Shown here: positions 29,750-38,574 of the stretch, one piece after another
Numbering within the stretch: position 1 is the stretch's first letter
Layout of the letters: every line of letters begins with the position of its first letter
Source: an uncultured Eubacteriales bacterium
Lineage (GTDB): Bacteria > Bacillota > Clostridia > Oscillospirales > RGIG7773
Assembly: GCA_934541205.1 (NCBI GenBank)
Contig: CAKTDK010000001.1
Span: 1-56,466 of the forward strand
Reading direction: 5' to 3'
DNA: 56,466 nt
Program-made: the position numbers and the translations under genes
Notes under the pieces: generated by a model
Told to the model about the DNA's origin: nothing
The model's database searches: none
What the model saw: only the letters and a program-made list of their open reading frames with translations

Positions 29750-29799
29750 TAAAGAATTAAAACAGATGCACTTTTGTGCATCTGTTTTTTTGTAATATA
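28477..29799 (+). repeat. 1,323-bp direct repeat, copy B (3' half of SLH gene 2 plus terminator)
   Basis: Partner of 25238-26560. Identity stops abruptly at both ends: upstream at the codons just before YPFLRMVED, downstream 8-10 bases after the T run of the terminator. Confidence 0.9.
29760..29791 (+). terminator. Terminator after SLH gene 2
   Basis: AAACAGATGCAC / TGTGCATCTGTTT stem with T run, inside repeat copy B. Confidence 0.9.
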
Positions 29800-29909
29800 G
29801 ATATAAAAATATATTGTAAAGACTTTATATTTATAATAATGGTATATTGAATAAAATTTTTTTCAAATATATAATAGTAATATCTATATTTGAAAGGGAT
29901 TTTTTATAT

Positions 29910-31112
29910 ATGAAGTATTTAATTTTATTGTGTGACGGAATGGCAGACTATAAAATAGAAAAACTAGGAAATAAAACTCCTATGGAAGCTGCAAAAAAGC
30001 CTGCTATGAATTATCTTGCAAAACATGGGGAAGTAGGGCTTGTCAAAACTGTTGATGATACGCTTTCACCGGGAAGCGACGTGGCTAATCTTTCTGTTAT
30101 GGGATATGATCCTTTGTTATATTATTCGGGAAGATCTCCTCTTGAAGCTGCAAGTATAGGAATAGATTTGGGAGAAAAAGATATTGCAAGCCGTTGCAAT
30201 CTTGTTACTTTATCAGAAGATTCTGATTTTTACAATAAAACTATGATAGACTATTGCGCTGGGGATATTTCTACTGATGAAGCGGATGAATTAATAAAGT
30301 TTTTACAAAATAAACTTGGAAATGAGAAATTTCATTTTTATACTGGGATAAGTTACAGACATTGTCTTGTGTATAGAAATTCAGAGATAGACATTGGAAA
30401 ACAAACTCCGCCTCATGATATATTAGATCGAAAAATTGCCGATTATATGCCTGAATTTAAAGAGTTTGAGAATCTGATGAAAAAAAGTTATGAACTTTTA
30501 AAAAATCATCCTGTAAATTTAAAAAGAACAAAAGAAGGTAAAAATCCTGCTAATTGTATATGGCTATGGGGTTCCGGATATAAAAAATCATTACAAAGCT
30601 TTAAAGATAAAACAGGCTTTACAGGAACTATGATTTCTGCTGTTGATCTTTTAAAAGGAATAGGCAAGCTTGCTGATATGAATGTTGTGGAAGTAAACGG
30701 AGCAACCGGATATATAGATACGAATTTTGAGGGTAAAAAAGATGCTGCTGTAAAGGCTTTTAATGATGGAAGCGATTTTGTTTATTTACATATTGAGGCT
30801 CCTGATGAATGCGGACATAGAAATGAAATGGAAAATAAAATAAAGTCTATTGAAATTATTGATGAAAAAGTATTAAAGCCTTTAATAGAAGAACTTGAAA
30901 AATACGATAATTATAAGATTATGATTTTACCTGACCATGCAACTCCTATTGCGGTTAGAACTCATACAAGAGATGCAGTTCCTTATTTGATATATGAAAA
31001 AAATAAAAAAACTGAAAATGACTTTGATAACTTCTGTGAAGAAACTGCAGAAACTACTGGAAATTATGTAAAAAAAGGCTGTGAAATTATAAATAAGTTT
31101 TTAGATATATAA
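29910..31112 (+). CDS. apgM: Cofactor-independent phosphoglycerate mutase, archaeal-type (ApgM-like)
   Basis: 400 aa, alkaline-phosphatase superfamily. Metal/catalytic motifs: LLCDGMAD at the N-terminus, SPGSDVANLSVMGYDP with the nucleophilic Ser, IEAPDECGHR and ILPDHATPI plus THTRDAVPY for the second metal set. It interconverts 2- and 3-phosphoglycerate; the family (aPGAM) includes phosphonopyruvate-decarboxylase-related members, but the arrangement fits the mutase. ATG 29910 behind GAAAGGGA is chosen; an upstream in-frame ATG has no ribosome binding site. Transcribed alone, between terminators. Confidence 0.92.
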   Translation: MKYLILLCDGMADYKIEKLGNKTPMEAAKKPAMNYLAKHGEVGLVKTVDDTLSPGSDVANLSVMGYDPLLYYSGRSPLEAASIGIDLGEKDIASRCNLVTLSEDSDFYNKTMIDYCAGDISTDEADELIKFLQNKLGNEKFHFYTGISYRHCLVYRNSEIDIGKQTPPHDILDRKIADYMPEFKEFENLMKKSYELLKNHPVNLKRTKEGKNPANCIWLWGSGYKKSLQSFKDKTGFTGTMISAVDLLKGIGKLADMNVVEVNGATGYIDTNFEGKKDAAVKAFNDGSDFVYLHIEAPDECGHRNEMENKIKSIEIIDEKVLKPLIEELEKYDNYKIMILPDHATPIAVRTHTRDAVPYLIYEKNKKTENDFDNFCEETAETTGNYVKKGCEIINKFLDI

Positions 31113-31221
31113 TTTTTTGTCAGAAAAAAATTATTTTGAAGTTGAAAAATTTTTTATATGAAAAATAATATTAGTTGTTAAAAATATAAATTTTTGTATT
31201 TCTAAAGCCTTTTCAATGTAT

Positions 31222-31276
31222 AATAATAAATAAAAATACACGGAGTATTATACTTCGTGTATTTTTATTTATTATT
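31222..31276. terminator. Bidirectional terminator between apgM and cotJC
   Basis: Very long AT-rich palindrome (arms include AAAAATACACG and CGTGTATTTTT) between two convergent genes. Confidence 0.85.
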
Positions 31277-31279
31277 ATA

Positions 31280-31879
31280 CTAACATCTATCAAATTCCGG
31301 ATTGAAAGCATAAAAGTTTCTGCTGTCAAGATGTTCCTGAGCAATTCTTAAAGATTCGCCGAAACGCTGATAATGAACTATTTCTCTTTCTCTCAGATAT
31401 TTAATAGGATCAAGTACATCCGGATCATCAACAAGACGTATAATATTATCATAAGTTGTACGGGCTTTTTGTTCTGCTGCCATATCCTCATGTAAATCTG
31501 TTATTACATCGCCTTTTGATGCAAATACTGTAGAAGTAAATGGCATTCCGGAAGCAGCACAAGGCCATAACCCGGTTGTATGATCAACAAAATAAGTGTC
31601 AAATCCGCTCTGTTTAATTTGTTCTATACTAAGATTTTTGGTTAACTGATAAACTATTGTAGAAACAATCTCCATATGAGCAAGCTCTTCGGTTCCGATA
31701 TCAGTTAAAATGCCGGTAATTTCTTTGTAAGGCATTGTGTATCTTTGAGATAAATATCTTAAAGAAGCGGCAAGTTCACCGTCGGGACCGCCAAATTGGC
31801 TTATTACAATTTGTGCCGTTTTTGCATTTGGAGTTTTTATATTTACAGGGTATTGTAATCTTTTCTCATAATTCCACAT
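31280..31879 (-). CDS. cotJC: Spore coat protein CotJC (manganese-catalase-like)
   Basis: 199 aa. Ferritin-like fold of the Mn-catalase family, with metal-ligand patterns GELAASLRYLSQRY, GTEELAHMEIV and DMAAEQKARTTYDNII. In Bacillus and Clostridia CotJC is a coat component made in the mother cell; clostridial homologues can have catalase activity and may protect the forming spore. Last gene of cotJABC, 4 bases after cotJB. Confidence 0.95.
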   Translation of the reverse strand: MWNYEKRLQYPVNIKTPNAKTAQIVISQFGGPDGELAASLRYLSQRYTMPYKEITGILTDIGTEELAHMEIVSTIVYQLTKNLSIEQIKQSGFDTYFVDHTTGLWPCAASGMPFTSTVFASKGDVITDLHEDMAAEQKARTTYDNIIRLVDDPDVLDPIKYLREREIVHYQRFGESLRIAQEHLDSRNFYAFNPEFDRC

Positions 31880-31883
31880 AATA

Positions 31884-32141
31884 TTACACCTCGTTTTGCC
31901 ATGGCCATGGTTTATCTATCCAATCCCAACGGCCGTTTGTACTTGCACTGTCAGCTGTTATAGGTCCAAATTTTGCTTCATATTCCATTAAACATTCATC
32001 TCTTTGCATACGGGCATTTTCAAAAACTTTTAATCCTTCTTCATCCTCAGGATGGGTGTCAAGATATAATTTCATATCATCAAGGATAAAATTTGCCTGC
32101 ATAAGACTTCTCATTAAAGCTTCTCTGTCATTACACATCAT
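31884..32141 (-). CDS. cotJB: Spore coat protein CotJB
   Basis: 85 aa. CotJB signature DREALMRSLMQANFILDDMK near the start, then LYLDTHPED and the C-terminal RWDWIDKPWPWQNEV. The start ATG 32141 overlaps the cotJA stop (ATGA) with GAGGAGG 6 bases upstream. Middle gene of the operon; presumably sigma-E dependent, although I could not fix a convincing -35/-10 pair. Confidence 0.93.
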   Translation of the reverse strand: MMCNDREALMRSLMQANFILDDMKLYLDTHPEDEEGLKVFENARMQRDECLMEYEAKFGPITADSASTNGRWDWIDKPWPWQNEV

Positions 32142-32440
32142 AATCTGCCTCCTCTGCATCCTTCTAATGGGAGAACTAATTCAGGAAAGATTGTTCCTTG
32201 ATATAAAGCAGTCTGGCAGTCAAACAAAGTATTTATTCTCTGCATAGGAACATAAGCCATTGCCAATGGTAGATCATCAACACATGATGCATCAATTATG
32301 GTTTTTTCTCTTTTCATTACTGTACATTTATTTACGTTACAGCCGCAATTCATTTGGTTTTGAAACATATTTTGACGATTATTATTCATAAAATTATCTG
32401 AATTGTTATTTCTATACATCTGATTTCTGTAATTTTCCAA
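32138..32440 (-). CDS. cotJA: Spore coat-associated protein CotJA
   Basis: 100 aa, starting at TTG 32440 with AAAGGAGAT 8 bases upstream. The N-terminal 45 residues are Asn/Gln/Met-rich and low complexity; the C-terminal CotJA domain reads LAMAYVPMQRINTLFD and ALYQGTIFPEL. The Asn-rich extension is longer than in Bacillus CotJA, as is usual in Clostridia. First gene of cotJABC. Confidence 0.92.
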   Translation of the reverse strand: MENYRNQMYRNNNSDNFMNNNRQNMFQNQMNCGCNVNKCTVMKREKTIIDASCVDDLPLAMAYVPMQRINTLFDCQTALYQGTIFPELVLPLEGCRGGRL

Positions 32441-32586
32441 TATGTTTATCTCCTTTCATAAAATTTTTGAGCGGAAAATTATGACTCATAGTATAATATG
32501 ATGTATTTATGTTTTTGTGATTGGGTAAAATAATTTATAAAGATATTTACTAAACATGATTGTTTTTGAAAGATTTTTATAAAATT

Positions 32587-32628
32587 TGATTAAAAATGAT
32601 TGACAATGACTGAAAATGGTGGTATTAT
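32587..32628 (+). promoter_or_regulatory. fru operon promoter with three decamer operator repeats
   Basis: TTGACA (32600-32605), 17 bases, TATTAT (32623-32628): a near-consensus sigma-A promoter. Three exact-phase 10-bp direct repeats, TGATTAAAAA, TGATTGACAA and TGACTGAAAA (32587-32616), cover the -35 and spacer. DeoR-family repressors often bind direct repeats in this position, so FruR autoregulation relieved by fructose-1-phosphate is a reasonable inference. Confidence 0.75.
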
Positions 32629-32649
32629 ATACACAAAGAGGTGATATAT

Positions 32650-33402
32650 ATGTTAACAGAGGATCGTCATAAAGCAATTTTGGAAATAGTCAGACAAAAA
32701 GGATCGGTTACAGTAACGGAGCTTACAGAGCTTCTCAACATTTCTGAATCTACTGTAAGAAGAGATCTTTCTTTTTTAAACACTATGGGAAAACTTAACA
32801 AAGTTCATGGCGGCGCAACAGCAATAGAAGATAGCAGAAGCACACTTGATTTTGATATTTCTCTTCGTATGGATATGAATCGTGAGGAGAAAGAAAAGAT
32901 AGCAAAATATGCCGCTTCATTTATTCAAGAAGATGATTTTGTATATATAGATGCAGGTTCTACGACTGAAATATTAATTGAGTATATATCACAAAAAAAT
33001 GCATCTTATATAACAAATGGTATTTCTCATGCAAAAAAACTTATATCAAAGGGATTTAAAACATTTATTATCGGCGGAGAAATTAAGGCTGTAACGCAAG
33101 CGGTAGTTGGAACTGAGGCTGTAAAAGCTATAGAAAGATATAATTTTACGTTAGGTTTTTTCGGGACTAACGGCGTTGATATAAAATCAGGATATACAAC
33201 TCCTGATGTAAACGAGGCGTTAATAAAAGAAAAAGCTTTTGAAAAATGTAAAAATCCAGTAATTCTTTGTGACAGTACAAAATTCGGAAAAGTATCTTGT
33301 GTATCATTTGGAAAAATAAACAGAGGAAAAATAATTACCACCGAAACAAATAATAAAAAACTCAAAGAAAGTGCCAATATTGTGGAGGTAGACAAATTAT
33401 GA
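32650..33402 (+). CDS. fruR: DeoR-family regulator of the fructose operon
   Basis: 250 aa from ATG 32650 (AAAGAGGTG upstream). N-terminal DeoR HTH TELLNISESTVRRDLSFL, hinge with KVHGGATAI, then the DeoRC phosphosugar-sensing domain (IDAGSTTEILIEYI, LGFFGTNGVD, LCDSTKFGK). First gene of fruR-fruK-fruA-ptsH-ptsI; its stop overlaps the fruK start. Fructose-1-phosphate is the usual inducer of such regulators. Confidence 0.93.
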   Translation: MLTEDRHKAILEIVRQKGSVTVTELTELLNISESTVRRDLSFLNTMGKLNKVHGGATAIEDSRSTLDFDISLRMDMNREEKEKIAKYAASFIQEDDFVYIDAGSTTEILIEYISQKNASYITNGISHAKKLISKGFKTFIIGGEIKAVTQAVVGTEAVKAIERYNFTLGFFGTNGVDIKSGYTTPDVNEALIKEKAFEKCKNPVILCDSTKFGKVSCVSFGKINRGKIITTETNNKKLKESANIVEVDKL

Positions 33403-34304
33403 TTTATACAGTTACTTTTAATCCGTCTTTGGATTATACCGTTAAAGTTGATAACTTTACTTTGGGAAAAGTGAACAGAACAAGCGGAGAAAGTTATTTT
33501 TCGGGAGGAAAAGGCATAAATGTTTCCGCAGTTTTAAACAATCTTGAAATTGAGAATATCGCTCTTGGGTTTTCAGCAGGGTTTGTAGGAGATGAGATTC
33601 TTAAAAGGGCTGAAAAATCAGGGATAAAAACTGATTTTATAAAGCTTGAAAAAGGCATATCAAGAATAAATCTAAAATTAAAATCTGATGCAGAAACCGA
33701 AATAAATGCAAAGGGTCCTGATATTACCAAAAATGATATGGAAAAGCTTTTTAAAAAGCTTGATAATTTAAAAGATGGGGATTATCTTGTTCTTGCCGGA
33801 AGTATTCCTGATTCTCTTGAGCAAAACACTTATGAAAATATTATGAAAAAACTGTCCGACAGAAAAATCAATATAGCAGTTGATGCAACAAAAGAGCTTT
33901 TATTAAATGTTATGAAATATCATCCTTTTGTGGTAAAACCAAATAATCATGAACTTGGAGAAATATTTAATACAGAAATAAAAAGCGAAAAAGAAGCTTT
34001 TTATTATGCAAAAGAACTCCAAAAAATGGGCGGCAGAAATATAATAATTTCTATGGCGGAAAAAGGAGCCATATTTGTAGATGAAAATGGAAATGAGAGC
34101 AGATGTCCTGCAATAGGAGGAAAAGCAAAAAATTCAGTAGGAGCTGGAGATTCTATGGTAGCGGGCTTTATAGCAGGATATATAAAATATAATGATTTTA
34201 ACAAGGCGTTTAAACTTGGAGCTGCATCAGGCAGCGCAACGGCTCTTTCGGAAACGCTTGGAACAAAAGAAGAAATAATGAATCTATATAATTCAATAAT
34301 ATGA
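33399..34304 (+). CDS. fruK: 1-phosphofructokinase
   Basis: 301 aa PfkB-family sugar kinase. N-terminal signature FSGGKGINVSAVL binds the sugar phosphate, and the C-terminal GAGDSMVAGFIAGY carries the catalytic Asp and anion hole. It turns fructose-1-phosphate, the product of the FruA PTS, into fructose-1,6-bisphosphate. A 4-base overlap (ATGA) couples it to fruR; fruA follows after 35 bases. Confidence 0.94.
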   Translation: MIYTVTFNPSLDYTVKVDNFTLGKVNRTSGESYFSGGKGINVSAVLNNLEIENIALGFSAGFVGDEILKRAEKSGIKTDFIKLEKGISRINLKLKSDAETEINAKGPDITKNDMEKLFKKLDNLKDGDYLVLAGSIPDSLEQNTYENIMKKLSDRKINIAVDATKELLLNVMKYHPFVVKPNNHELGEIFNTEIKSEKEAFYYAKELQKMGGRNIIISMAEKGAIFVDENGNESRCPAIGGKAKNSVGAGDSMVAGFIAGYIKYNDFNKAFKLGAASGSATALSETLGTKEEIMNLYNSII

Positions 34305-34339
34305 AAAACTTATAAAATATCAGCAAAGGAGAAAAAACA

Positions 34340-36241
34340 ATGAAAATTACTGATTTACTGACAACATCCCGTATTGATTTAAACGGAAGATCAGCTACCA
34401 AAGAAAACACTATTGATTCATTGGCAGAGCTTATGTATTCTTCGGGCGTTTTAAATGATAAAGAAGAATATAAGGCAAAAGTTTTGGAGAGAGAAAAAGA
34501 AGGAACCACAGGAATAGGTGAAGGAGTCGCTATTCCTCATGCAAAAACATCTGCCGTTAAAGAAGCAGCGCTTGCGGCAATGGTAATAAAAGAGGGAACA
34601 GAATTTGATTCTCTTGACGGTCAAAAAGTAAATCTTATATTTATGATTGCAGCGCCCGAGGAAGCAAAAAATTTGCATCTTGATGTACTAGGAAAATTAT
34701 CAGTGCTTTTAATGGATGAAACTTTCCGTCAAAAGCTTATAAATGCTTCTTCCTCCCAAGAATTTTTAAGTATCATAGATAAAGCAGATAGTGAAAATGA
34801 GGAAGAAGAAAAACAGGATAACGATGGATATGTTTTACTTGGAGTTACCGCTTGTCCTACTGGAATAGCCCATACTTATATGGCGGCTGAAAGCCTTTTG
34901 GAAAAATCCACTCAAAAGGGAATAAAAATGAAGGTGGAAACAAATGGTTCCAGTGGCGTCAAAAACAGACTTACAAATGAGGAAATTAAAAATGCAAAAG
35001 CAATTATAGTTGCGGCGGATACTGAGGTTGAAACTGCACGTTTTGACGGAAAAAGGGTTATTATGTGCAGTGTTGCCGACGGTATTAATAAAGCTGACAG
35101 TCTTATTGAAAAAGCTATGAGCGATAATGTATCTGTATATCATGCTTCAAAAGGAGAAAAAAGCGTTTCTTCTGAAGATTCTTCAAAACAAAGCGTAGGA
35201 AGACAAATATATAAGCATCTTATGAACGGAGTATCTCATATGCTGCCCTTTGTAATCGGCGGCGGAATTTTAATTGCCCTTGCATTTTTGGCAGATACAA
35301 TTCTTGCTCCAAACGGACCTGCTGATTCTTTCGGTAAAAATACTGCTATATCTATGTTTCTAAAAGGCAGTGTAGGTGAAGTTGCTTTTGGATTTATGCT
35401 TCCTGTTCTTGCGGGATATATAGCTATGAGCATAGGCGATAGACCGGCGCTTGCGGTTGGATTTGTTGGCGGTATGATGGCAAATTTGGGAGGAGCCGGA
35501 TTTTTAGGGGCTCTTGTTGCAGGATTTTTGGCAGGTTATATTATAGTTTTTTTAAAGAAAATATGCTCGTATCTTCCTGACAGTCTTGAAGGTATTAAAC
35601 CCGTTCTTATCTATCCTTTGGTAGGTATATTTATTATAGGACTTTTAATGCAGTTTGTTATAAATCCGCCGGTAAGTTTTTTAAACGGACTTGTGACAAA
35701 AGGACTTGAAGCAATGGGAAGTACAAGCAAAGTTCTTCTTGGGATAATTCTTGCCGGTATGATGGCGGTAGATATGGGAGGACCTATAAACAAAGCGGCT
35801 TATGTTTTCGGAACAGCTTCTTTACTTGTAGGAACAACAGCAGTTTCAAGCTCATATATGGCGGCTGTTATGATAGGCGGTATGGTACCTCCTCTTGCAA
35901 TAGCTCTTTGTGCAACATTTTTTAAAAACAGGTTTACAAGAAAAGACAGACAATCAGCTTTTGTGAATTATATAATGGGATTATCTTTTATCACAGAAGG
36001 AGCAATTCCTTTTGCAGCAGCAGATCCTTTGAGAGTAATTCCATCATGCGTTGTTGGAAGTGCGGTAGCAGGCGGATTATCAATGCTTTTCGGATGCAGT
36101 ATTCCGGCTCCTCATGGAGGACTTTTTGTAATCCCGGTTGTTCAAAATCCTCTTATGTATGTGGTTGCTTTAATTGCAGGATCACTTGTGGGAATGCTTA
36201 TGCTTGCTCTTTTGAAAAAACCTATAAAAGAAAAAGATTAA
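34340..36241 (+). CDS. fruA: Fructose PTS transporter, fused EIIA-EIIB-EIIC
   Basis: 633 aa. EIIA domain 1-150 with phosphorylated His67 in GVAIPHAKT; an acidic linker; EIIB about 160-260 with the active Cys in GVTACPTGIAHTYMA; EIIC from about 285 with roughly ten membrane segments and EGAIPFAAADPLR. It imports fructose as fructose-1-phosphate, receiving phosphate from HPr. All domains are complete. Followed by its own HPr and EI genes. Confidence 0.96.
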   Translation: MKITDLLTTSRIDLNGRSATKENTIDSLAELMYSSGVLNDKEEYKAKVLEREKEGTTGIGEGVAIPHAKTSAVKEAALAAMVIKEGTEFDSLDGQKVNLIFMIAAPEEAKNLHLDVLGKLSVLLMDETFRQKLINASSSQEFLSIIDKADSENEEEEKQDNDGYVLLGVTACPTGIAHTYMAAESLLEKSTQKGIKMKVETNGSSGVKNRLTNEEIKNAKAIIVAADTEVETARFDGKRVIMCSVADGINKADSLIEKAMSDNVSVYHASKGEKSVSSEDSSKQSVGRQIYKHLMNGVSHMLPFVIGGGILIALAFLADTILAPNGPADSFGKNTAISMFLKGSVGEVAFGFMLPVLAGYIAMSIGDRPALAVGFVGGMMANLGGAGFLGALVAGFLAGYIIVFLKKICSYLPDSLEGIKPVLIYPLVGIFIIGLLMQFVINPPVSFLNGLVTKGLEAMGSTSKVLLGIILAGMMAVDMGGPINKAAYVFGTASLLVGTTAVSSSYMAAVMIGGMVPPLAIALCATFFKNRFTRKDRQSAFVNYIMGLSFITEGAIPFAAADPLRVIPSCVVGSAVAGGLSMLFGCSIPAPHGGLFVIPVVQNPLMYVVALIAGSLVGMLMLALLKKPIKEKD

Positions 36242-36256
36242 GGAGAATATATTATT

Positions 36257-36514
36257 ATGAAGGAATTTAATTTTGTTATAAAGGATCCGTCAGGAATTCA
36301 TGCAAGACCGGCAGGGCAGCTTGTAAAAATTGCATCATCTTATCCCTGCAGTATAAAAATAAAAAAAGGTGATAAAGAAGCTGACGCAAAAAGAATATTT
36401 GCGGTAATGAGTCTTGCTGCGAAACAAAACGAAAGTATAAGATTTGTATTTGACGGCGAAAAAGAAAATGACGCTATGGATGAGATAAAGGAATTTTGCG
36501 AAAATAATCTTTAA
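36257..36514 (+). CDS. ptsH: HPr-like phosphocarrier lacking the regulatory Ser46
   Basis: 85 aa. The phosphotransfer His15 is intact in SGIHARPAG. Lined up with Bacillus HPr without gaps, position 46 is Arg (KRIFAVMSL against KSIMGVMSL), so the HPrK/P target serine is absent, and Gly49 is Ala. It can pass phosphate from EI to EIIA but should not form P-Ser-HPr, the CcpA co-repressor. Its place between fruA and ptsI suggests a fructose-dedicated or relaxed HPr; whether another canonical HPr exists elsewhere cannot be told here. Confidence 0.93.
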   Translation: MKEFNFVIKDPSGIHARPAGQLVKIASSYPCSIKIKKGDKEADAKRIFAVMSLAAKQNESIRFVFDGEKENDAMDEIKEFCENNL

Positions 36515-36538
36515 TGATTAAGGGGCGGTGAGAAAATT

Positions 36539-38188
36539 ATGACAGAGCTTAAAGGTAAAGGTGTTTACGGCGGAGTTGCTTTTGGGAAAATATATTTTTA
36601 TAATAAAAAAGATGAAAAGGTTGTAAGAAAACATATAGATGATCCCGAAAAAGAAATAAAACGGTTTCAAAATGCAAAAAATAAAGCCATAGAACAGCTT
36701 GGAAATTTATATGAAAAAGCTCTTGTAGAAGTGGGAGAAACAAATGCGATGATTTTTCAGATACATCAAATGATGCTGGAAGATTTGGACTATCTTGATT
36801 CTATAGAAAATCTTATCAGAAATGAAAAATTAAACAGTGAATATGCAGTTGCCATAACTTCCGATAATTTTGCCCAGATGTTTTCTCAGATGGATGATTC
36901 TTATATGAAAGAACGCGCTGCTGATGTAAAGGATATTTCCGAAAGAGTAATAAATATATTAACAGGGAAAAAAAGCGGAGGAATTTCTTCCGACTGTCCT
37001 GTAATAATTGCGGCGGATGACCTTGCGCCCAGCGAAACCGTTCAGATGGATAAAAGCAAAGTACTTGCTTTTGTTACAAGAAAAGGCTCTGTTAATTCTC
37101 ATACCGCTATACTTGCGAGAAATATGAATATTCCTGCTATTGTGGGAATAGGGGATATTTTATCTGACGGTTTTGATAATCAGGATGCTATAGTAGATGG
37201 AACTTCCGGAACAATATATATAAATCCTGATGAAGACACTGTTTTAAAAATGGAAAAACGCCTTGAAGAAGAAAATCGTCAGAAAATGTATTTGGCTTCT
37301 TTAAAGGGAAAAGAAAATATAACCCTCGACGGTAAAAAAATAAATATTTATGCTAATATTGGGGATAAGGATGATGTGGGTCAGGTAATTCTTAATGACG
37401 CAGGAGGGATAGGCCTTTTTAGAAGTGAATTTTTATATTTGGGAAGAGATGATTATCCTTCTGAAGACGAACAGTTTATAGCGTATAAAAGCGTGCTTGA
37501 AAAAATGCCGAAAAAAAAGGTAGTTATTCGTACTTTGGATATAGGAGCGGATAAACAGGTGGATTACTTTAATATGCCTTTAGAAGATAATCCGGCTATG
37601 GGAGTTCGCGCAATAAGAATTTGTTTTGAACGGCCCAAACTTTTTAAAACTCAGTTGAGAGCTTTATACCGAGCTTCTGTTTACGGTACATTATGTATTA
37701 TGTTTCCTATGATAATATCTGTAGAGGAAGTACTTAAGATAAAAGATATAATAAAAAATGTAAAAAAAGAGCTTGACGCTGAAAATATCAGTTACAGCAA
37801 TAATATCGAATTGGGAATAATGATAGAAACGCCCGCTTCGGCGGTAATTTCTGATATTCTTGCAAAAGAAGTGGATTTTTTCAGTGTAGGTACAAATGAC
37901 CTTATTCAGTATACGCTTGCCTGCGACAGGCAAAACAGAAATCTTGACGGATATTATGATGTTCATCATAAAGCAGTTTTAAGGCTTATAAAATTTGCAG
38001 CCGACAACGCCCATAAAAATGGGAAATGGATAGGAATCTGCGGAGAATTGGCAGGAGATTTAAACCTTACGGAAACCTTTCTTGCTATGGGAATAGATGA
38101 ACTTTCAGTATCGCCGGGAAACATTTTAAAATTGAGACAAAAGGTCAGAGAAACCGATGTTTCAAAAATAAAATGTGAATTAATTTAA
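36539..38188 (+). CDS. ptsI: PTS enzyme I
   Basis: 549 aa, somewhat shorter than the usual ~570. N-terminal HPr-binding helices, phosphohistidine domain with His188 in GSVNSHTAIL, then the PEP-binding barrel (FRSEFLYLGR, RTLDIGADKQ, SVGTNDLIQYTLACDR) and the active Cys in GICGELAGD. It starts the PTS cascade from PEP. GGGGCGGTGAG precedes ATG 36539. Having EI and HPr inside the fru operon makes the module self-sufficient. Confidence 0.96.
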   Translation: MTELKGKGVYGGVAFGKIYFYNKKDEKVVRKHIDDPEKEIKRFQNAKNKAIEQLGNLYEKALVEVGETNAMIFQIHQMMLEDLDYLDSIENLIRNEKLNSEYAVAITSDNFAQMFSQMDDSYMKERAADVKDISERVINILTGKKSGGISSDCPVIIAADDLAPSETVQMDKSKVLAFVTRKGSVNSHTAILARNMNIPAIVGIGDILSDGFDNQDAIVDGTSGTIYINPDEDTVLKMEKRLEEENRQKMYLASLKGKENITLDGKKINIYANIGDKDDVGQVILNDAGGIGLFRSEFLYLGRDDYPSEDEQFIAYKSVLEKMPKKKVVIRTLDIGADKQVDYFNMPLEDNPAMGVRAIRICFERPKLFKTQLRALYRASVYGTLCIMFPMIISVEEVLKIKDIIKNVKKELDAENISYSNNIELGIMIETPASAVISDILAKEVDFFSVGTNDLIQYTLACDRQNRNLDGYYDVHHKAVLRLIKFAADNAHKNGKWIGICGELAGDLNLTETFLAMGIDELSVSPGNILKLRQKVRETDVSKIKCELI

Positions 38189-38220
38189 ATAGAAAAGATA
38201 AAATTACGGACAGTATAAAA

Positions 38221-38252
38221 CAAACCTAATATTACAATATTAGGTTTGTTTT
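38221..38252 (+). terminator. fru operon terminator
   Basis: Perfect CAAACCTAATATT / AATATTAGGTTTG stem followed by T run. Confidence 0.9.
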
Positions 38253-38326
38253 TACTTTCATTCTAATTTCTATTACTCTATTTCAATTGAACCCTCAATA
38301 CCTGTCATTTTAAACGTTTCCTTATT

Positions 38327-38390
38327 GTCATTTCAAGCTTAGCGAAAAATCTTTTTAAAAATTCTTCGAGGCTTCGACTGCCAGAATGAC
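38327..38390. repeat. Interspersed palindromic repeat element
   Basis: Starts GTCATTTCAAGCTTAGCG and ends CTTCGACTGCCAGAATGAC, with imperfectly complementary halves (AGCGAAAAATCT against ATTCTTCGAGGCT). It belongs to the same GTCATTCTGAGCG-type family as the cluster near 16.7-17.0 kb. A further end fragment TGTCATTCTGACA follows at about 38401. The rest of the gap 38253-38533 shows nothing else. Confidence 0.65.
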
Positions 38391-38533
38391 AAGAAAGTTC
38401 TGTCATTCTGACATGGTAAGTAATCTATTTATAGTTGTTTGGTTTTTTCAAAAATGACATAGGAAAAAATCCTCTCAGAACCGCAATAAATAAGAAAAAA
38501 CATCAATAATAAATAAAACAGAGATAATTAAAG

Positions 38534-38574
38534 AAAAAATAAAAGCTGTTTTATCTTCAAACAACTTTTATTTT
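38534..38574 (-). terminator. Terminator after the VTT-family gene
   Basis: Stem built on AAAATAAAAG..TGTTT and AAACA..CTTTTATTTT; ends at the stop codon region on the minus strand. Confidence 0.7.
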
